Assembly (NCBI GenBank): GCA_016719785.1
Contig: JADJYJ010000007.1
Span: 186,001-250,000, forward strand
DNA: 64,000 nucleotides
Reading direction: 5' to 3'
Source of the DNA: Candidatus Amarolinea dominans
Lineage (GTDB): Bacteria; Chloroflexota; Anaerolineae; SSC4; Amarolineaceae
This document shows, in pieces, positions 18,347 through 29,299 of the stretch. How positions within the stretch are numbered: position 1 is the first letter of the stretch; the number at the start of each line of letters is the position of its first letter. The notes under the pieces were generated by a model. It saw only the letters and a list, made by a program, of their open reading frames with translations, did not search any database and was not told the origin of the DNA. Both the position numbers and the translations under genes were made by a program.

Positions 18347-19159
18347 CTACTTGACGCCGGTGAAATGATAGCTGACCTTGCCGTCCTTCAGCATGAAGAC
18401 ATCGTAGACGCGCACGGTGCCTCGATTCGTGCGTACGGTGGCCTCGAATGAGACCGAGTTTTCGGACTCTGTAAATTTTTCGGTCGTAACCACTTCTTTG
18501 ATCTGCACCCAGCGCATGTAGTTGCGGAAGTGCTCTTTGAGGGCTGCATGGCCGCGCACCGTCCAATCGAACGAGGCGACGACGGCATCCTCATGATAGT
18601 TGTCTTCGACCAACGCGTCTGGGTTGCCGGCAATGAGATAACGCACCTGGCGCTCGTAGAAGGCTTTGCCTGGCGTGTCAATAATCATGTGTACCAGGCT
18701 GTTCGTCTTCTCAACCGCGTACTGCACGGCTTTGACCACATTCTGGTAGCCGGTGCAGCGGCAGAGGTTGCCCTCCAGGCCGCGGCGGATTTCTGCTTCG
18801 GTTGGGTGCGGGTTATGCTGCAGCAGGTCGGTCAATGACATGACCATGCCCGGTGTGCAGAAGCCACACTGCAAGCCGTGGCGCTCCCAGAACCCTTCCT
18901 GCAGGGTAGTCAGCGTGCCCGCGTGCGCAACGCCTTCGATGGTGCCGATGTCGCCGCCTGCGGCCTGCACCGCCAGCATGGTGCAACTCTTCACCGAAAT
19001 GCCGTTGAGCATGATGGTACAACTGCCGCATTGGCCGGTATCACAGCCTATCTTCGTCCCGGTCAGCCCCAGGTCGTCGCGCAGAAAATCAACGAGGAGC
19101 ATACGCGGCTCCACATTTCCCTCATGGGGCTTTTGGTTAATGGTCATTGATACATGCAT
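18347..19159 (-). CDS. [2Fe-2S] small subunit (CoxS/XdhC type) fused to a C-terminal NTF2/SnoaL-like domain
   Basis: Residues ~1-155 of this 270-residue protein are a complete small subunit. The plant-type ferredoxin cluster Cys are in KIGCDTGQCGSCTIML plus a later VKSCTML, and the second, helical cluster is in LQCGFCTPGMVMS and EGNLCRCTGYQNVV. From ~160 to the end there is a SnoaL-like domain (KAFYERQVRYLIAGNPDALVED, AALKEHFRNYM, closing strands DVFMLKDGKVSYHFTGV). Small subunits usually end near residue 160, so this is a true fusion in one frame, with no break in codon usage. I start at 19159, preceded by AGAGGA, rather than 6 codons upstream. Confidence 0.88.
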   Translation of the reverse strand: MHVSMTINQKPHEGNVEPRMLLVDFLRDDLGLTGTKIGCDTGQCGSCTIMLNGISVKSCTMLAVQAAGGDIGTIEGVAHAGTLTTLQEGFWERHGLQCGFCTPGMVMSLTDLLQHNPHPTEAEIRRGLEGNLCRCTGYQNVVKAVQYAVEKTNSLVHMIIDTPGKAFYERQVRYLIAGNPDALVEDNYHEDAVVASFDWTVRGHAALKEHFRNYMRWVQIKEVVTTEKFTESENSVSFEATVRTNRGTVRVYDVFMLKDGKVSYHFTGVK

Positions 19160-19246
19160 GGATTCGGTTCCTCTCATCTACAGCTCATCACAAGTTCGTC
19201 ACATCTCGTTCATACAGATCATGAACAACGAACCTGACAAGGCCCG

Positions 19247-19293
19247 TCGTGGCGGCCTGTAACGCAATCCGCCGGATTGCGGGGCCGCCACGA
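19247..19293. repeat. Nested palindrome between the NTF2-like gene and the CoxS gene
   Basis: The outer arms 19247-19257 and 19283-19293 are perfectly complementary, and an inner 8-bp stem (19264-19271 with 19273-19280) lies inside. The inner core CAATCCGCCGGATTG shares ATCCGCCGGAT with the palindrome at 7604-7638, which marks both as copies of a REP-like family. Confidence 0.75.
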
Positions 19294-19308
19294 TGGACGT
19301 TGTCCTGG

Positions 19309-19755
19309 CTAGAGTCGTGCAAATCCTGGCGCGTACGCGAACGGCTTCACCGTGGCGTTATAGGCCACAATTTGCAGACCGTAGCGATTCTTGTCTGACC
19401 GGCGCACAGTCCAGCGTTGGGTCGCATCCATGGAGACGCGTTTGCTCTTCGCTGCCGGCGGCTCCCACCAACTGGCCTGCCAACCGACCACCACATCCAC
19501 CACCGCCTCGTCGCCATTGATCTGGGCGTCCACGGTCTGGACGTAGTGATTCTCATCGAAGAACAGGTTGGTGACCCGGTCATACCATGTTTTGAACGAG
19601 GCGTAGTCATGGATGTCGCCATCCGGGAACTGGATATTCAGGCCCGATTCGCTCAGCAGGGGATAGACATCTTCGATCGGGTCATGGTTGTCAAGCGCAC
19701 GGTACCACGCGGCCACAAGGCGCTTAATTTCATCTAACTGCAATGGTGTACTCAT
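19309..19755 (-). CDS. NTF2/SnoaL-like fold protein
   Basis: This 148-residue protein begins LDEIKRLVAAWYRALDNHDPIEDVYPLLSE and continues with YASFKTWYDRVTNLFF and a long curved sheet (AVVDVVVGWQASWW, MDATQRWTVRRS). This is the NTF2-like pattern, with a Trp/Phe-rich interior suggesting a ligand pocket. The start at 19755 has GGAG 12 nt upstream; an in-frame GTG at 19794 would overlap the ThDP enzyme's stop. It sits between the ThDP enzyme gene and the CoxS-NTF2 fusion. Function unknown. Confidence 0.7.
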   Translation of the reverse strand: MSTPLQLDEIKRLVAAWYRALDNHDPIEDVYPLLSESGLNIQFPDGDIHDYASFKTWYDRVTNLFFDENHYVQTVDAQINGDEAVVDVVVGWQASWWEPPAAKSKRVSMDATQRWTVRRSDKNRYGLQIVAYNATVKPFAYAPGFARL

Positions 19756-19781
19756 AGCGAATTGTTTGTCTCCATATTGGT

Positions 19782-21488
19782 TTACTGCCCGCACGTATTG
19801 CCCACGCGCTCCGGGTGGGTGTCGCCTGCGAGCACCAGGTCAATCAGGAAAGGCCCCGGATGCGCCAGCATCTGCGTAATGGCCGGGCCGATCTCCCACG
19901 GTTTTTCCACGCGCACCCCGGCCACGCCCATGCCGCGCGCGATGTCTACAAAATTGAGCGGCGGATGGGAAAGGTCGAAGCTCAGCGGGAAATCATGCGC
20001 CGGGATGTCGCGTTCTTTCCAGTAGGCCGCGATGTTCAACTGCAACAGGCGGTACGAGCCGTTGTTACAGATGATAATCTTGGCGTTGATGTTGTGCCGC
20101 GCGGCCGACCACAGGGCCTGGATCGTGTACATCGAGCCGCCGTCGCCGGTGAAGCCGATGACCGTTTTGTCAGGATTGGCCAGTTTGGCGCCCAGGGCGC
20201 CGGGAATGCCAACCCCCAGAGAACCGCCCCGCGTCACGAAGTATTGACCGGTGCGCGAGGGTGGGTGATAACGCACCACGGCCGGTGAACTGGTCAGTGC
20301 TTCATCGAAGATGATGGTATCGGCCGGCAACTGCGGCGCCAGCTCTTCCATGAAGCGCGCCATCGTCAGTGGCGCCTTGTCACGTGTCTCGCGATCATGG
20401 GCCAGGTTGGCGGCCTCCCTGGCGGCCTTGATCTCGCCGATCGCGGCGGTGCGCGCTTGAGCTTGCGCCCTCTGCTCGGCGGTCATCGTGGCTGCCAGGA
20501 TGTCTGCCAGGATGGCCAGGCTGCGCTTGGGGTCAGCCACCATGCCCAGCGTCACCGGATGGCTCTTGGCAATCTCATACGCGTTGAGGTCAATGTGAAT
20601 AACCGCCGCGCCAGGGGCGAAGATGTTGCCCAGTTCAGGAAAGACCTCTGGCAGCACATAGGTGCCCACAATCAGATTAGCGTCGCCCTTGACCATGATC
20701 GGCTTGCTGGCATAGCCAAACATGTGCCCGGTCATGCCCTGGTGCAGTGGATGGCGGTAGTCAATGTTGACTTCGCCGGCGTCTGCCTCCCACACCTCGG
20801 CGCCCAGCAGTTCAGCCACGCGTGTCAGCTCGTCCTGCGCGCCGGAATAGGCCACGCCATCACCCACGAAGATCATGGGTTTGGTTGCCGCCGCCAACAG
20901 CGCCGCGGCCTCCCTGAGCAACTCCGGATCGGGCGCTGAACGCGTGGAGGGGATGGAGGTCGGGACCACGTCCTCGACCAGCGGGGCATCAATGATGTCC
21001 TGGGGAATGCAGACATATACCGGCCCCATCGGCGGCGTCGCAGCAATCTTGATGGCGCGCCGCAGCACGCGCAGCAGCGAGGAAGGGTCAACCACCATCG
21101 TGGCCCATTTCGTGACCGGCTCGGCCAGCGCCACCAGGTCGCCGGCCATTTGCGCATCGAGACCCTGATAGCGGATGCCGGCATCCCCCCCGATGACGAC
21201 CAGGGGAGAATGTCCGCGCTTGGCCTGGTAAAGGGCGCCAATGGCGTTACCAACCCCCGGTGTGCTATGCAACTGGACCAGTGTCGGTTTTTGCGTCGCC
21301 CGCGCGTAGCCATCGGCCATGGTCACGGCCACGCTCTCCTGCAGGGTCAGGATATACTTCATCGCGGGATATTCAGCCAGGGCATCGAGGAAGCCTTGTT
21401 CCACGGTGCCTGGATTGCCAAACATGAAGTGCATCCCGTCGGCCAGGAACTGCTCGATGATGGCGAAGCGACCTGTCTTTTGTGTCAT
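19782..21488 (-). CDS. ThDP-dependent enzyme, benzoylformate decarboxylase / acetolactate synthase superfamily
   Basis: The 568-residue protein shows the three-domain layout of this superfamily. The N-terminal Pyr domain carries the essential Glu in YILTLQESVAVTMADGYAR. The central domain follows (about 195-330). The C-terminal PP domain carries the Mg-ThDP motif starting GFTGDGGSMYTIQALWSA and ending IIICNNGSY. The N-terminal FGNPGTVEQGFLDAL is most like benzoylformate decarboxylase and its relatives. The active-site His of that enzyme cannot be placed with certainty by eye. Start is ATG 21488 with AGG 9 nt upstream. Its neighbours (GMC oxidase, molybdenum hydroxylase) are consistent with breakdown of a 2-hydroxy or 2-keto acid, but that is inference. 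Confidence 0.85.
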   Translation of the reverse strand: MTQKTGRFAIIEQFLADGMHFMFGNPGTVEQGFLDALAEYPAMKYILTLQESVAVTMADGYARATQKPTLVQLHSTPGVGNAIGALYQAKRGHSPLVVIGGDAGIRYQGLDAQMAGDLVALAEPVTKWATMVVDPSSLLRVLRRAIKIAATPPMGPVYVCIPQDIIDAPLVEDVVPTSIPSTRSAPDPELLREAAALLAAATKPMIFVGDGVAYSGAQDELTRVAELLGAEVWEADAGEVNIDYRHPLHQGMTGHMFGYASKPIMVKGDANLIVGTYVLPEVFPELGNIFAPGAAVIHIDLNAYEIAKSHPVTLGMVADPKRSLAILADILAATMTAEQRAQAQARTAAIGEIKAAREAANLAHDRETRDKAPLTMARFMEELAPQLPADTIIFDEALTSSPAVVRYHPPSRTGQYFVTRGGSLGVGIPGALGAKLANPDKTVIGFTGDGGSMYTIQALWSAARHNINAKIIICNNGSYRLLQLNIAAYWKERDIPAHDFPLSFDLSHPPLNFVDIARGMGVAGVRVEKPWEIGPAITQMLAHPGPFLIDLVLAGDTHPERVGNTCGQ

Positions 21489-21528
21489 ACATTGCCTCAT
21501 AAGCGGGATTTAGATTGCGCGCGACGGC

Positions 21529-22383
21529 TTACCAGCCATAGCGGCGCAGGCCGTTTTCCAGCACCTCGATCATCAGCTCGCCGACGAGACGCGAGTCCTG
21601 CGTCGAGCGGCCGGTAAGGAACGGATAGTCCAGGATCGTGGAGATGGTGTGGCCGACGCCGCCGTGGTACTGACCCTCCGGGCCGACCGCATCCCGCAGG
21701 ATGTACTCCAGCGGATAGAACGGCGGACCGAAATTAGCGGACGTATTCATTGGCTTGCCGTCGTAGTCGTACATCTGGGCAAAGCCAGTCGAGTCCTTAT
21801 AGTCGTATTCGCGGGCATGGCCGGTGACGTGCTTGCCCCAGATGATGCTCTTGCGGTCATTCCAATCGCGGGCGAAGGCCAGGCAGGTCACGCAGTAGCA
21901 CTCGACGGCGATGAGCTTGCCCTGGGCCAGGAACCCCAGGATCACGTCGTGCAGGCGCTCGTTGTTCACCATGTCCACCATGGGGCCGCTGCCACCAGGC
22001 AGCAGCAGCGCATCGTACTTCTCCAGGTCTTTCCAGCATTCGGCGCGCTTGTTGTGGTACGCCTCAAGCTCGTGCCCGAAGCTGGGGCTATTGAAATACG
22101 GCATCTGCGGGAACCACTCGGACAGGTTGATGGGGTTGTTCAACAGGTCCGCCTCGTGAATCTGTCGCGTCCGGGTGGCGTAGTGCTCGTCGGTCACGAC
22201 CTTATCCAGCGGCGGATCCAGATATCCTGGCTCCATGCTGGGGGGCAACGCAGGCGGTTTCCTGCCTTTTGCCGTCATGAAGTCCATCTCATATCCACGT
22301 GCGGCCAGCACATCGTAAGGGCCGACCAATTCCTCGCCCCAGTAACCCCACTCAGACAAAACGACCAAGACCTTCTTTGACAT
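21529..22383 (-). CDS. DJ-1/PfpI-like type 1 glutamine amidotransferase-fold protein
   Basis: This 284-residue protein is the first gene of the minus-strand run. It has KKVLVVLSEWGYWGEEL at the N-terminus, LLLPGGSGPMVDM in the middle and the nucleophile elbow IAVECYCVTCLAFA with Cys at the expected place. It is longer than classical DJ-1 proteins because of an insertion after the first beta-alpha unit (about 45-120), a feature of the HchA/Hsp31-like branch. A late GGVGHTISTILDYPFLTGR segment contains the His-rich tail region. It may be a glyoxalase III/deglycase or a hydrolase. Its start lies opposite the BTAD regulator gene, 398 nt away, with AAGGAG 8 nt before the ATG. Confidence 0.8.
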   Translation of the reverse strand: MSKKVLVVLSEWGYWGEELVGPYDVLAARGYEMDFMTAKGRKPPALPPSMEPGYLDPPLDKVVTDEHYATRTRQIHEADLLNNPINLSEWFPQMPYFNSPSFGHELEAYHNKRAECWKDLEKYDALLLPGGSGPMVDMVNNERLHDVILGFLAQGKLIAVECYCVTCLAFARDWNDRKSIIWGKHVTGHAREYDYKDSTGFAQMYDYDGKPMNTSANFGPPFYPLEYILRDAVGPEGQYHGGVGHTISTILDYPFLTGRSTQDSRLVGELMIEVLENGLRRYGW

Positions 22384-22673
22384 GCGTAAGTCTCCTTAGT
22401 TTGAATCATCACTTCGAATGCCCGGTCACAGAGGTACTTCCATGACTGCTTTCGACAAAACAACGGTGAACCAGGGGCGCAAAACAACGCTAACCGCAAC
22501 CAGGTGAATTTCTTCACCGGAAGCAACTGTCACACAACCTACATGCGCCAGGTGCGCAGTACGGTATACTTCATGCTTGCATCACTAAACGGGATTTTTC
22601 TTACAAAAAGAATCAGATCACAGAATGGGTTTGGCAACAGAACGGCGTTGAGTGGAAATGAATTGTTTACCAG

Positions 22674-22702
22674 ATACTATTAGTGTACCAGGCTATCGTC
22701 AA
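22674..22702 (-). promoter_or_regulatory. Candidate sigma-70-type promoter for the minus-strand cluster, in the divergent region 22384-22781
   Basis: On the minus strand TTGACG (22702-22697) is followed after 17 nt by TAGTAT (22679-22674). A second TTGACG lies 11 nt further upstream, giving a TTGACG direct repeat that might also be an activator site. The leader to the first start codon would be about 290 nt. For the plus-strand regulator I see only a weak TAAAAT near 22732. Nothing else is recognisable in this 398-nt region. Confidence 0.4.
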
Positions 22703-22781
22703 GAGAACGTCAAAAAATCTGACCTGATGAGGTAAAATACAACTTTGAGTACTTTTGTCTTGATTAAACCTTGTTAATGCC

Positions 22782-25700
22782 ATGACTCATCTGGCACTTT
22801 TTCTATTGGGATCATTTCAAGCCAAACTCAACCATGAGTCTGTGGCCCAGTTCGAATATGACAAGATGCGCGCGCTCCTGGCCTATCTGGCCCTGGAAGC
22901 GCAAGACCCGCAGCGACGTGACGCGCTGGCAGGTTTCTTGTGGCCTGAGCGACCTGAGGATGCCGCGCGTCACAATCTGCGGCAGGCGCTCTCGAACCTG
23001 CGCCGTTTGCTGCAAGACAACCAAAGCCCCACCCCCTTCCTTCATTTGACCCGCGAAGCGGTTCACTTTCCCGATTCCAGCCAGGCCTGGTTTGACGTGC
23101 GTCTGTTCGATTCACTCCTCGAAGCCTGTCGCCATCACGACCACCTGCACGTCGAAGCCTGCACCACCTGCGTGGACCGCTTGCAGCAGGCCATTGATCT
23201 CTATCGCGGCGAGTTTTTGGAGGGCTTTTTTCTCGATGACAGCAGCGCGTTCGAGGAGTGGGTAGAAAAGAAGCGGCGCCACTATCACCGGCAAATGCTC
23301 GGCGCCCTGCGCACCCTGGCCGTGTTCTATGAGCGGCAAGGTCAGTACGAGCGCTCGCTTGCCCTGGCCTGGCGTGAGTTAGGCATGGAGGCCTGGCGCG
23401 AGGAAACTCACCGTCATATCATGCACACCCTGGCCCTGAGTGGACAACGCGACGCCGCCCTGGCTCACTTCGAAACCTGCCGCCGCGTGCTCAGCGATGA
23501 ATTGGGCGTCTCCCCCAGCAAAGAGACGGTGGCCCTCTACGACTGCATACGCGCCGAAGAAACTCCCAGCCAACGCACCTGGTCTGTGGCCGAGCCGTCA
23601 TGGCCGGTTTCCACCGTACAGCCGATGGCGCCTCGCGGGCTGGCTTTGCCCGCGCAACTCACGCCATTCATCGGCCGGGCGAGTGAGTTAGCCATGCTGA
23701 CCAAGCGCCTCCATGACCCCGCCTGTCGCTTGCTGACCCTGGTTGGCCCAGGCGGCGTCGGCAAGACGCGCCTGGCGCTAGAGCTGGCAACCCAGCAGGC
23801 CTCTCACTTTCGGGATGGGGTGTTTGTGGCGCCGCTGGTCTCTCTCCAATCGCCGGCCCACCTGGTGGTGACCCTGGCCGATGTGCTGCAACTGGTTTTT
23901 TACGGCCACGAACTGCCTGAAGCGCAACTCCTGAACTATCTACGCGACAAACAGATGCTCCTCGTCCTCGACAATTTCGAGCACCTGGTGGAAGCCGGCA
24001 GTTTCATCATCCAAATGCTGCACGCCGCGCCAGGTTTGCGCATTGTGGTCACCTCGCAAGAGCGCTTGCAGTTGCAGGCCGAATGGATTTTCGATGTGGA
24101 CGGGATGCAGATTCCGAACGGTCACCTCAATGGCGCCACCCAGGATTACGATGCGGTGCGCCTGTTTGTGGCGCGGGCATCCCAGATTCGTGCAGGATTT
24201 GCGTTGACCGACCAGGTCAAAGCGCCCATCGTGCGCATCTGCCGCCAGGTGCATGGGATTCCGTTGGGTATCGAGCTGGCCGCGGCCTGGGCGCGTGATT
24301 TCTCCTGCGCCGAAATTGCCGAACGCATCGAACGCAGCCTCGATTTTCTGCACACCGCCATGCGCGATGTCCCCATCCGCCACCGTAGCTTGCGCGCCGT
24401 GTTCGATCACACCTGGAAATTACTCACCCCCGAAGAACAACGCACCGTGCGCCGCTTGGCGGTCTTCGAAGGCACCATTAGCGAACAGGCCGCGTTGTCT
24501 GTGACCGGCGCTACGCCTGCTGTGCTCACGGCCCTGGCCGCCAAATCACTGCTTTACAGCAGTGGTCGAGAGCGCTATGGGCTTCATCAGTTGGTTCGAT
24601 ACTACGCTCAGGAGAAGTTCAACGAAGCCGCAGATGAAAAAGACATGGTGCGTGAACGATACGCGTCCTATGTGGCACGCTTCATGGCTAAACAGGAGCC
24701 GTTGCTCCTTGGATCGCAGCAGAAGCAGGCACTGGATGACATCAACGCTGAACTGGACAACGTGGGCGCCATGTGGCGCTGGGCCATTGCCGGGCGTCGT
24801 GACCGGATGATAGACCAGGCCCTTGAGAGCCTGTTCCGCTTCTTCGAAGTGCGGAGTTGGTTTGTGCGCGGCAGTGAACTGTTCGAGGAGACTGTTCGGG
24901 TCTGGAGCAGCGGCACGCCTGCTGCTGCCCGGTCTGACGTCACGCTTCTGCTGGGCCGGCTGCAAATTCGCTTGGGCATTCTCTTGGGGCGCCTCTCCCA
25001 CAATGCCCGTGCGCGCACGCTTCTGGAATCTGGGCTGATGATCGTGCGCCAGGCGAACAACAAACGCGAGATGGCCTTTGCTCTGACTCACCTCGGCCAG
25101 TTGGTGGGCGCCGGCGGCGACCTGGCTGCGGCCATCCATCTGCTGGATGAAAGTCTGGCCGTCGCGCCAATCCTCGGTGATCGGTCTTGCCTGGCCGCGG
25201 CCCTGCATCACCGAGGCGTGGCCGCGCATCTGGACGGCGACGAAACGAAGGCTCAGGAAATGCTGCGACGTTCCCTGAAAATTCGGCAGGAGGCTGGCGA
25301 CATGCAGGGCGTGGCCTCGGCGCTCGGCGCTCTTGGCCGTTTCAGCGCCGACCAGGGCGATTTTGTCACCGCGCGCCAGCGCCTCAATGAAAGCCTGCTG
25401 GTTAGCCGTGAGTTGGGCAATCCATATGAGATGACGGCCGCCCTCGATCAGTTGGGCCTGTTGGCGTCGTCGTCCGGGGACTATGCCATGGCCGCAACCT
25501 TCTATCGCGAGTGCCTCTCTGTGGCTCGCCAGATTGGGCAGCGGACCGCCATCCTGCTGGCCTTGTCTGGCCTGGGTGAGATCGCCTGCGCCCAGGGAGA
25601 ATACAGCCGGGCCAGCGCCTCTTTGCAGGCGGCGCTGCGCATTGGGGTGGAAATTCAAGCGATGCCTCGCATTCTTTCGATCCTGGTTGGCATGGCCAAC

Positions 25701-25922
25701 CTGGCTCTGCAGCGCGGCGCGCTTGAACAGGTCGTGGCATTGGTTACGTTTCCTTTACACCACCGCGCCAGCTCCGTTGCGACCAGGACGAGGGCGAGCG
25801 GCCTTCTGTCGGAGCTGACGGACAGACTGCCGCCTGAGACGCTGCGCGCCTGTGAAGCGCGCAGTCACCAGCAGGGTCTGCCGGCGTTGGTTTCTGCGCT
25901 GTTAGCCGAGTCAAAGGAGTAA
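22782..25922 (+). CDS. AfsR/SARP-type regulator: BTAD domain, NB-ARC-like ATPase and TPR repeats
   Basis: The 1046-residue protein starts with a winged-helix DNA-binding region (FEYDKMRALLAYLALEA, LWPERPEDAARHNLRQALSNLRR), followed by a bacterial transcriptional activation domain (about 100-250). An STAND/NB-ARC ATPase follows, with Walker A LLTLVGPGGVGKTRLALELA and Walker B QMLLVLDNFEHLVE. The C-terminal 400 residues are TPR-like helical repeats (ALHHRGVAAHLDGDETKAQEML and similar). Such proteins act as ligand- or partner-gated activators. It is the only long plus-strand gene and is divergent from the 20-gene minus-strand cluster, so it is the best candidate for its regulator. A strong terminator follows 3 nt after its stop. 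Confidence 0.9.
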   Translation: MTHLALFLLGSFQAKLNHESVAQFEYDKMRALLAYLALEAQDPQRRDALAGFLWPERPEDAARHNLRQALSNLRRLLQDNQSPTPFLHLTREAVHFPDSSQAWFDVRLFDSLLEACRHHDHLHVEACTTCVDRLQQAIDLYRGEFLEGFFLDDSSAFEEWVEKKRRHYHRQMLGALRTLAVFYERQGQYERSLALAWRELGMEAWREETHRHIMHTLALSGQRDAALAHFETCRRVLSDELGVSPSKETVALYDCIRAEETPSQRTWSVAEPSWPVSTVQPMAPRGLALPAQLTPFIGRASELAMLTKRLHDPACRLLTLVGPGGVGKTRLALELATQQASHFRDGVFVAPLVSLQSPAHLVVTLADVLQLVFYGHELPEAQLLNYLRDKQMLLVLDNFEHLVEAGSFIIQMLHAAPGLRIVVTSQERLQLQAEWIFDVDGMQIPNGHLNGATQDYDAVRLFVARASQIRAGFALTDQVKAPIVRICRQVHGIPLGIELAAAWARDFSCAEIAERIERSLDFLHTAMRDVPIRHRSLRAVFDHTWKLLTPEEQRTVRRLAVFEGTISEQAALSVTGATPAVLTALAAKSLLYSSGRERYGLHQLVRYYAQEKFNEAADEKDMVRERYASYVARFMAKQEPLLLGSQQKQALDDINAELDNVGAMWRWAIAGRRDRMIDQALESLFRFFEVRSWFVRGSELFEETVRVWSSGTPAAARSDVTLLLGRLQIRLGILLGRLSHNARARTLLESGLMIVRQANNKREMAFALTHLGQLVGAGGDLAAAIHLLDESLAVAPILGDRSCLAAALHHRGVAAHLDGDETKAQEMLRRSLKIRQEAGDMQGVASALGALGRFSADQGDFVTARQRLNESLLVSRELGNPYEMTAALDQLGLLASSSGDYAMAATFYRECLSVARQIGQRTAILLALSGLGEIACAQGEYSRASASLQAALRIGVEIQAMPRILSILVGMANLALQRGALEQVVALVTFPLHHRASSVATRTRASGLLSELTDRLPPETLRACEARSHQQGLPALVSALLAESKE

Positions 25923-25924
25923 CA

Positions 25925-25962
25925 AAAAAGGCCCTGATCGCCGCGGCGATCAGGGCCTTTTT
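25925..25962. terminator. Bidirectional rho-independent terminator
   Basis: A 13-bp perfect stem (25930-25942 with 25945-25957) has A-residues on its left and T-residues on its right. It serves the converging BTAD gene (+, stop at 25922) and ftsH (-, stop at 25978). Confidence 0.92.
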
Positions 25963-25977
25963 GCGACCATCACGTGA

Positions 25978-27816
<1,839 letters not shown>

Positions 27817-27990
27817 GTCTATTCAATACCCTCCGCCAAAGATGGCGCTTTCTCACTCGTTTAGACTGCCAAAATCACCAATAGTAACAAGCACGATCCG
27901 GTACCGATCCACGGCGTGCAGTGTCGCGCCAGGGGCCGCTTGGCGCCGTAGCGCGACTTACCAACGCAGCGGGCGGCGCCTGCAGGCGGT

Positions 27991-29220
27991 TCAAGACAAA
28001 TGGGGCGGTTCTTCTGCCAGTTCGATCGTGATCGTTTGCGCCTGACCCTCGCGCAGCAGATGCAGGGTAATTCCCTGTCCCACCTCAGTCTTCGCTTCCA
28101 GGTAGGCGTCCAGGTCTTTCCACGCGCGCAACGGCTGCTCATCAATCGCCGTGATGATATCGCCGCCCGCGAACATGCGCCGATTGCCTACAATCACCTC
28201 ACGCCGCGCCCCCTGCACCCCAGCCTGCAGGGCCGGGCTACCTTCGTACAACTGTGCCACCAACAGGCCCTGTTCCACCGGCAGACTCAGCTGTTGGGCC
28301 AGGCGTGGGGTGATATCGTAGCCGATCGCACCCAGCCACGGATGTGGAAAACGACCGCGTTCGATCAACACCGGCACCACTTTTTTGACCGTATTGACCG
28401 GAATGGCGAAACCGACCCCGGCGCTGGTGCCACTCGGACTAAAAATCGCCGAGTTGACGCCAATCAAGCGCCCCAAGCTATCGAGCAATGGCCCGCCCGA
28501 ATTGCCGCGGTTGATGGAGGCGTCGGTCTGGATGGCGCCCCGCAGGACCTGGCTATCGGTTTCAATGGTGCGATTCAGGGCGCTAACCACACCGGTGGTC
28601 AAGGTTCGTTCGAACTGGCCAAAGGGATTGCCGATTGCAATGGCTGTTTGGCCCACCCGCAGCGTGCTGGAGTCGCCCACAACCAATGGTTCCACGCCGG
28701 CCGGCAGCGTATCCACCAGAATGACCGCCAGATCATTGTGCGGATCGGCGCCCACCACCGTGGCCCTGACGGCGTTGTCGTCGCCAAAATTGACCGCCAA
28801 CGAATCGGCATTTTCTACCACATGATAGTTGGTCACAATGTGTCCCTGGGCGTCCCACACGAACCCAGAGCCACTGCCCTCTTCTGGATAGGCGCCAAAA
28901 AAGAACGAGCGCACGACGACCCGGCTCGTGATGTTGACAACGGCCGGGCTGGCCTGCTCATACACACGAATCACGCGCTCTTCGGCCAGGTCCGCCCCGG
29001 CCGCCACGGCCAGCGGGTCCGGGGTGGCCGTCACCACCATGATCACGGGCGTCACCGTGGGCGCAGGCGTCGGGGTAGCCAGGCGCGGCAAGCTGGGCAA
29101 CCGCAGCGGCCCGCAGGCCAGCGCGGCCAGGGCCAGCAAGCTGAAAACAAACAAGATCGAATGACGACGCACACAAACCTCCGCGACGCCACTGCCCGTG
29201 TCGCGTCCTGAGCTATTCAT
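27991..29220 (-). CDS. HtrA/DegP-like serine protease with PDZ domain, predicted lipoprotein
   Basis: The 409-residue protein has a signal sequence with a lipobox-like LALAALAC (cleavage before Cys, about residue 36), a Pro/Thr-rich spacer (LATPTPAPTVTP), a trypsin-like domain and a C-terminal PDZ domain (about 300-405). The catalytic triad is in IVTNYHVVE (His), DPHNDLAVILV (Asp) and RGNSGGPLLDS (Ser). It is expected to be membrane-anchored outside the cytoplasm and to act in protein quality control together with FtsH next door. The start codon lies inside a degenerate copy of the 13-bp repeat that fills the gap to the ROK gene, so expression may vary with repeat number. A GTG about 17 codons inside is an alternative start. 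Confidence 0.93.
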   Translation of the reverse strand: MNSSGRDTGSGVAEVCVRRHSILFVFSLLALAALACGPLRLPSLPRLATPTPAPTVTPVIMVVTATPDPLAVAAGADLAEERVIRVYEQASPAVVNITSRVVVRSFFFGAYPEEGSGSGFVWDAQGHIVTNYHVVENADSLAVNFGDDNAVRATVVGADPHNDLAVILVDTLPAGVEPLVVGDSSTLRVGQTAIAIGNPFGQFERTLTTGVVSALNRTIETDSQVLRGAIQTDASINRGNSGGPLLDSLGRLIGVNSAIFSPSGTSAGVGFAIPVNTVKKVVPVLIERGRFPHPWLGAIGYDITPRLAQQLSLPVEQGLLVAQLYEGSPALQAGVQGARREVIVGNRRMFAGGDIITAIDEQPLRAWKDLDAYLEAKTEVGQGITLHLLREGQAQTITIELAEEPPHLS

Positions 29221-29234
29221 CCTGACGACTCAAA

Positions 29235-29299
29235 TCAGCTATTCAGATCAGCTATTCAGATCAGCTATTCAGGTCAGCTATTCAGGTCAGCTATTCAAA
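29235..29299. repeat. 13-bp tandem repeat, 5 copies, spanning the ROK gene stop codon
   Basis: The unit TCAGCTATTCAGR occurs five times in 65 bp. Two degenerate units (29209-29234) extend it up to the HtrA start codon. The first copy on the minus strand encodes the last residues (Asn-Ser) and stop of the ROK kinase. Each unit carries a TGA or TAG in one minus-strand frame. Confidence 0.88.

Noticed and set aside
24546..25658. 370-codon minus-strand frame within the BTAD regulator
   Set aside because: The plus frame encodes continuous TPR-like repeats; the antisense frame has no motif.
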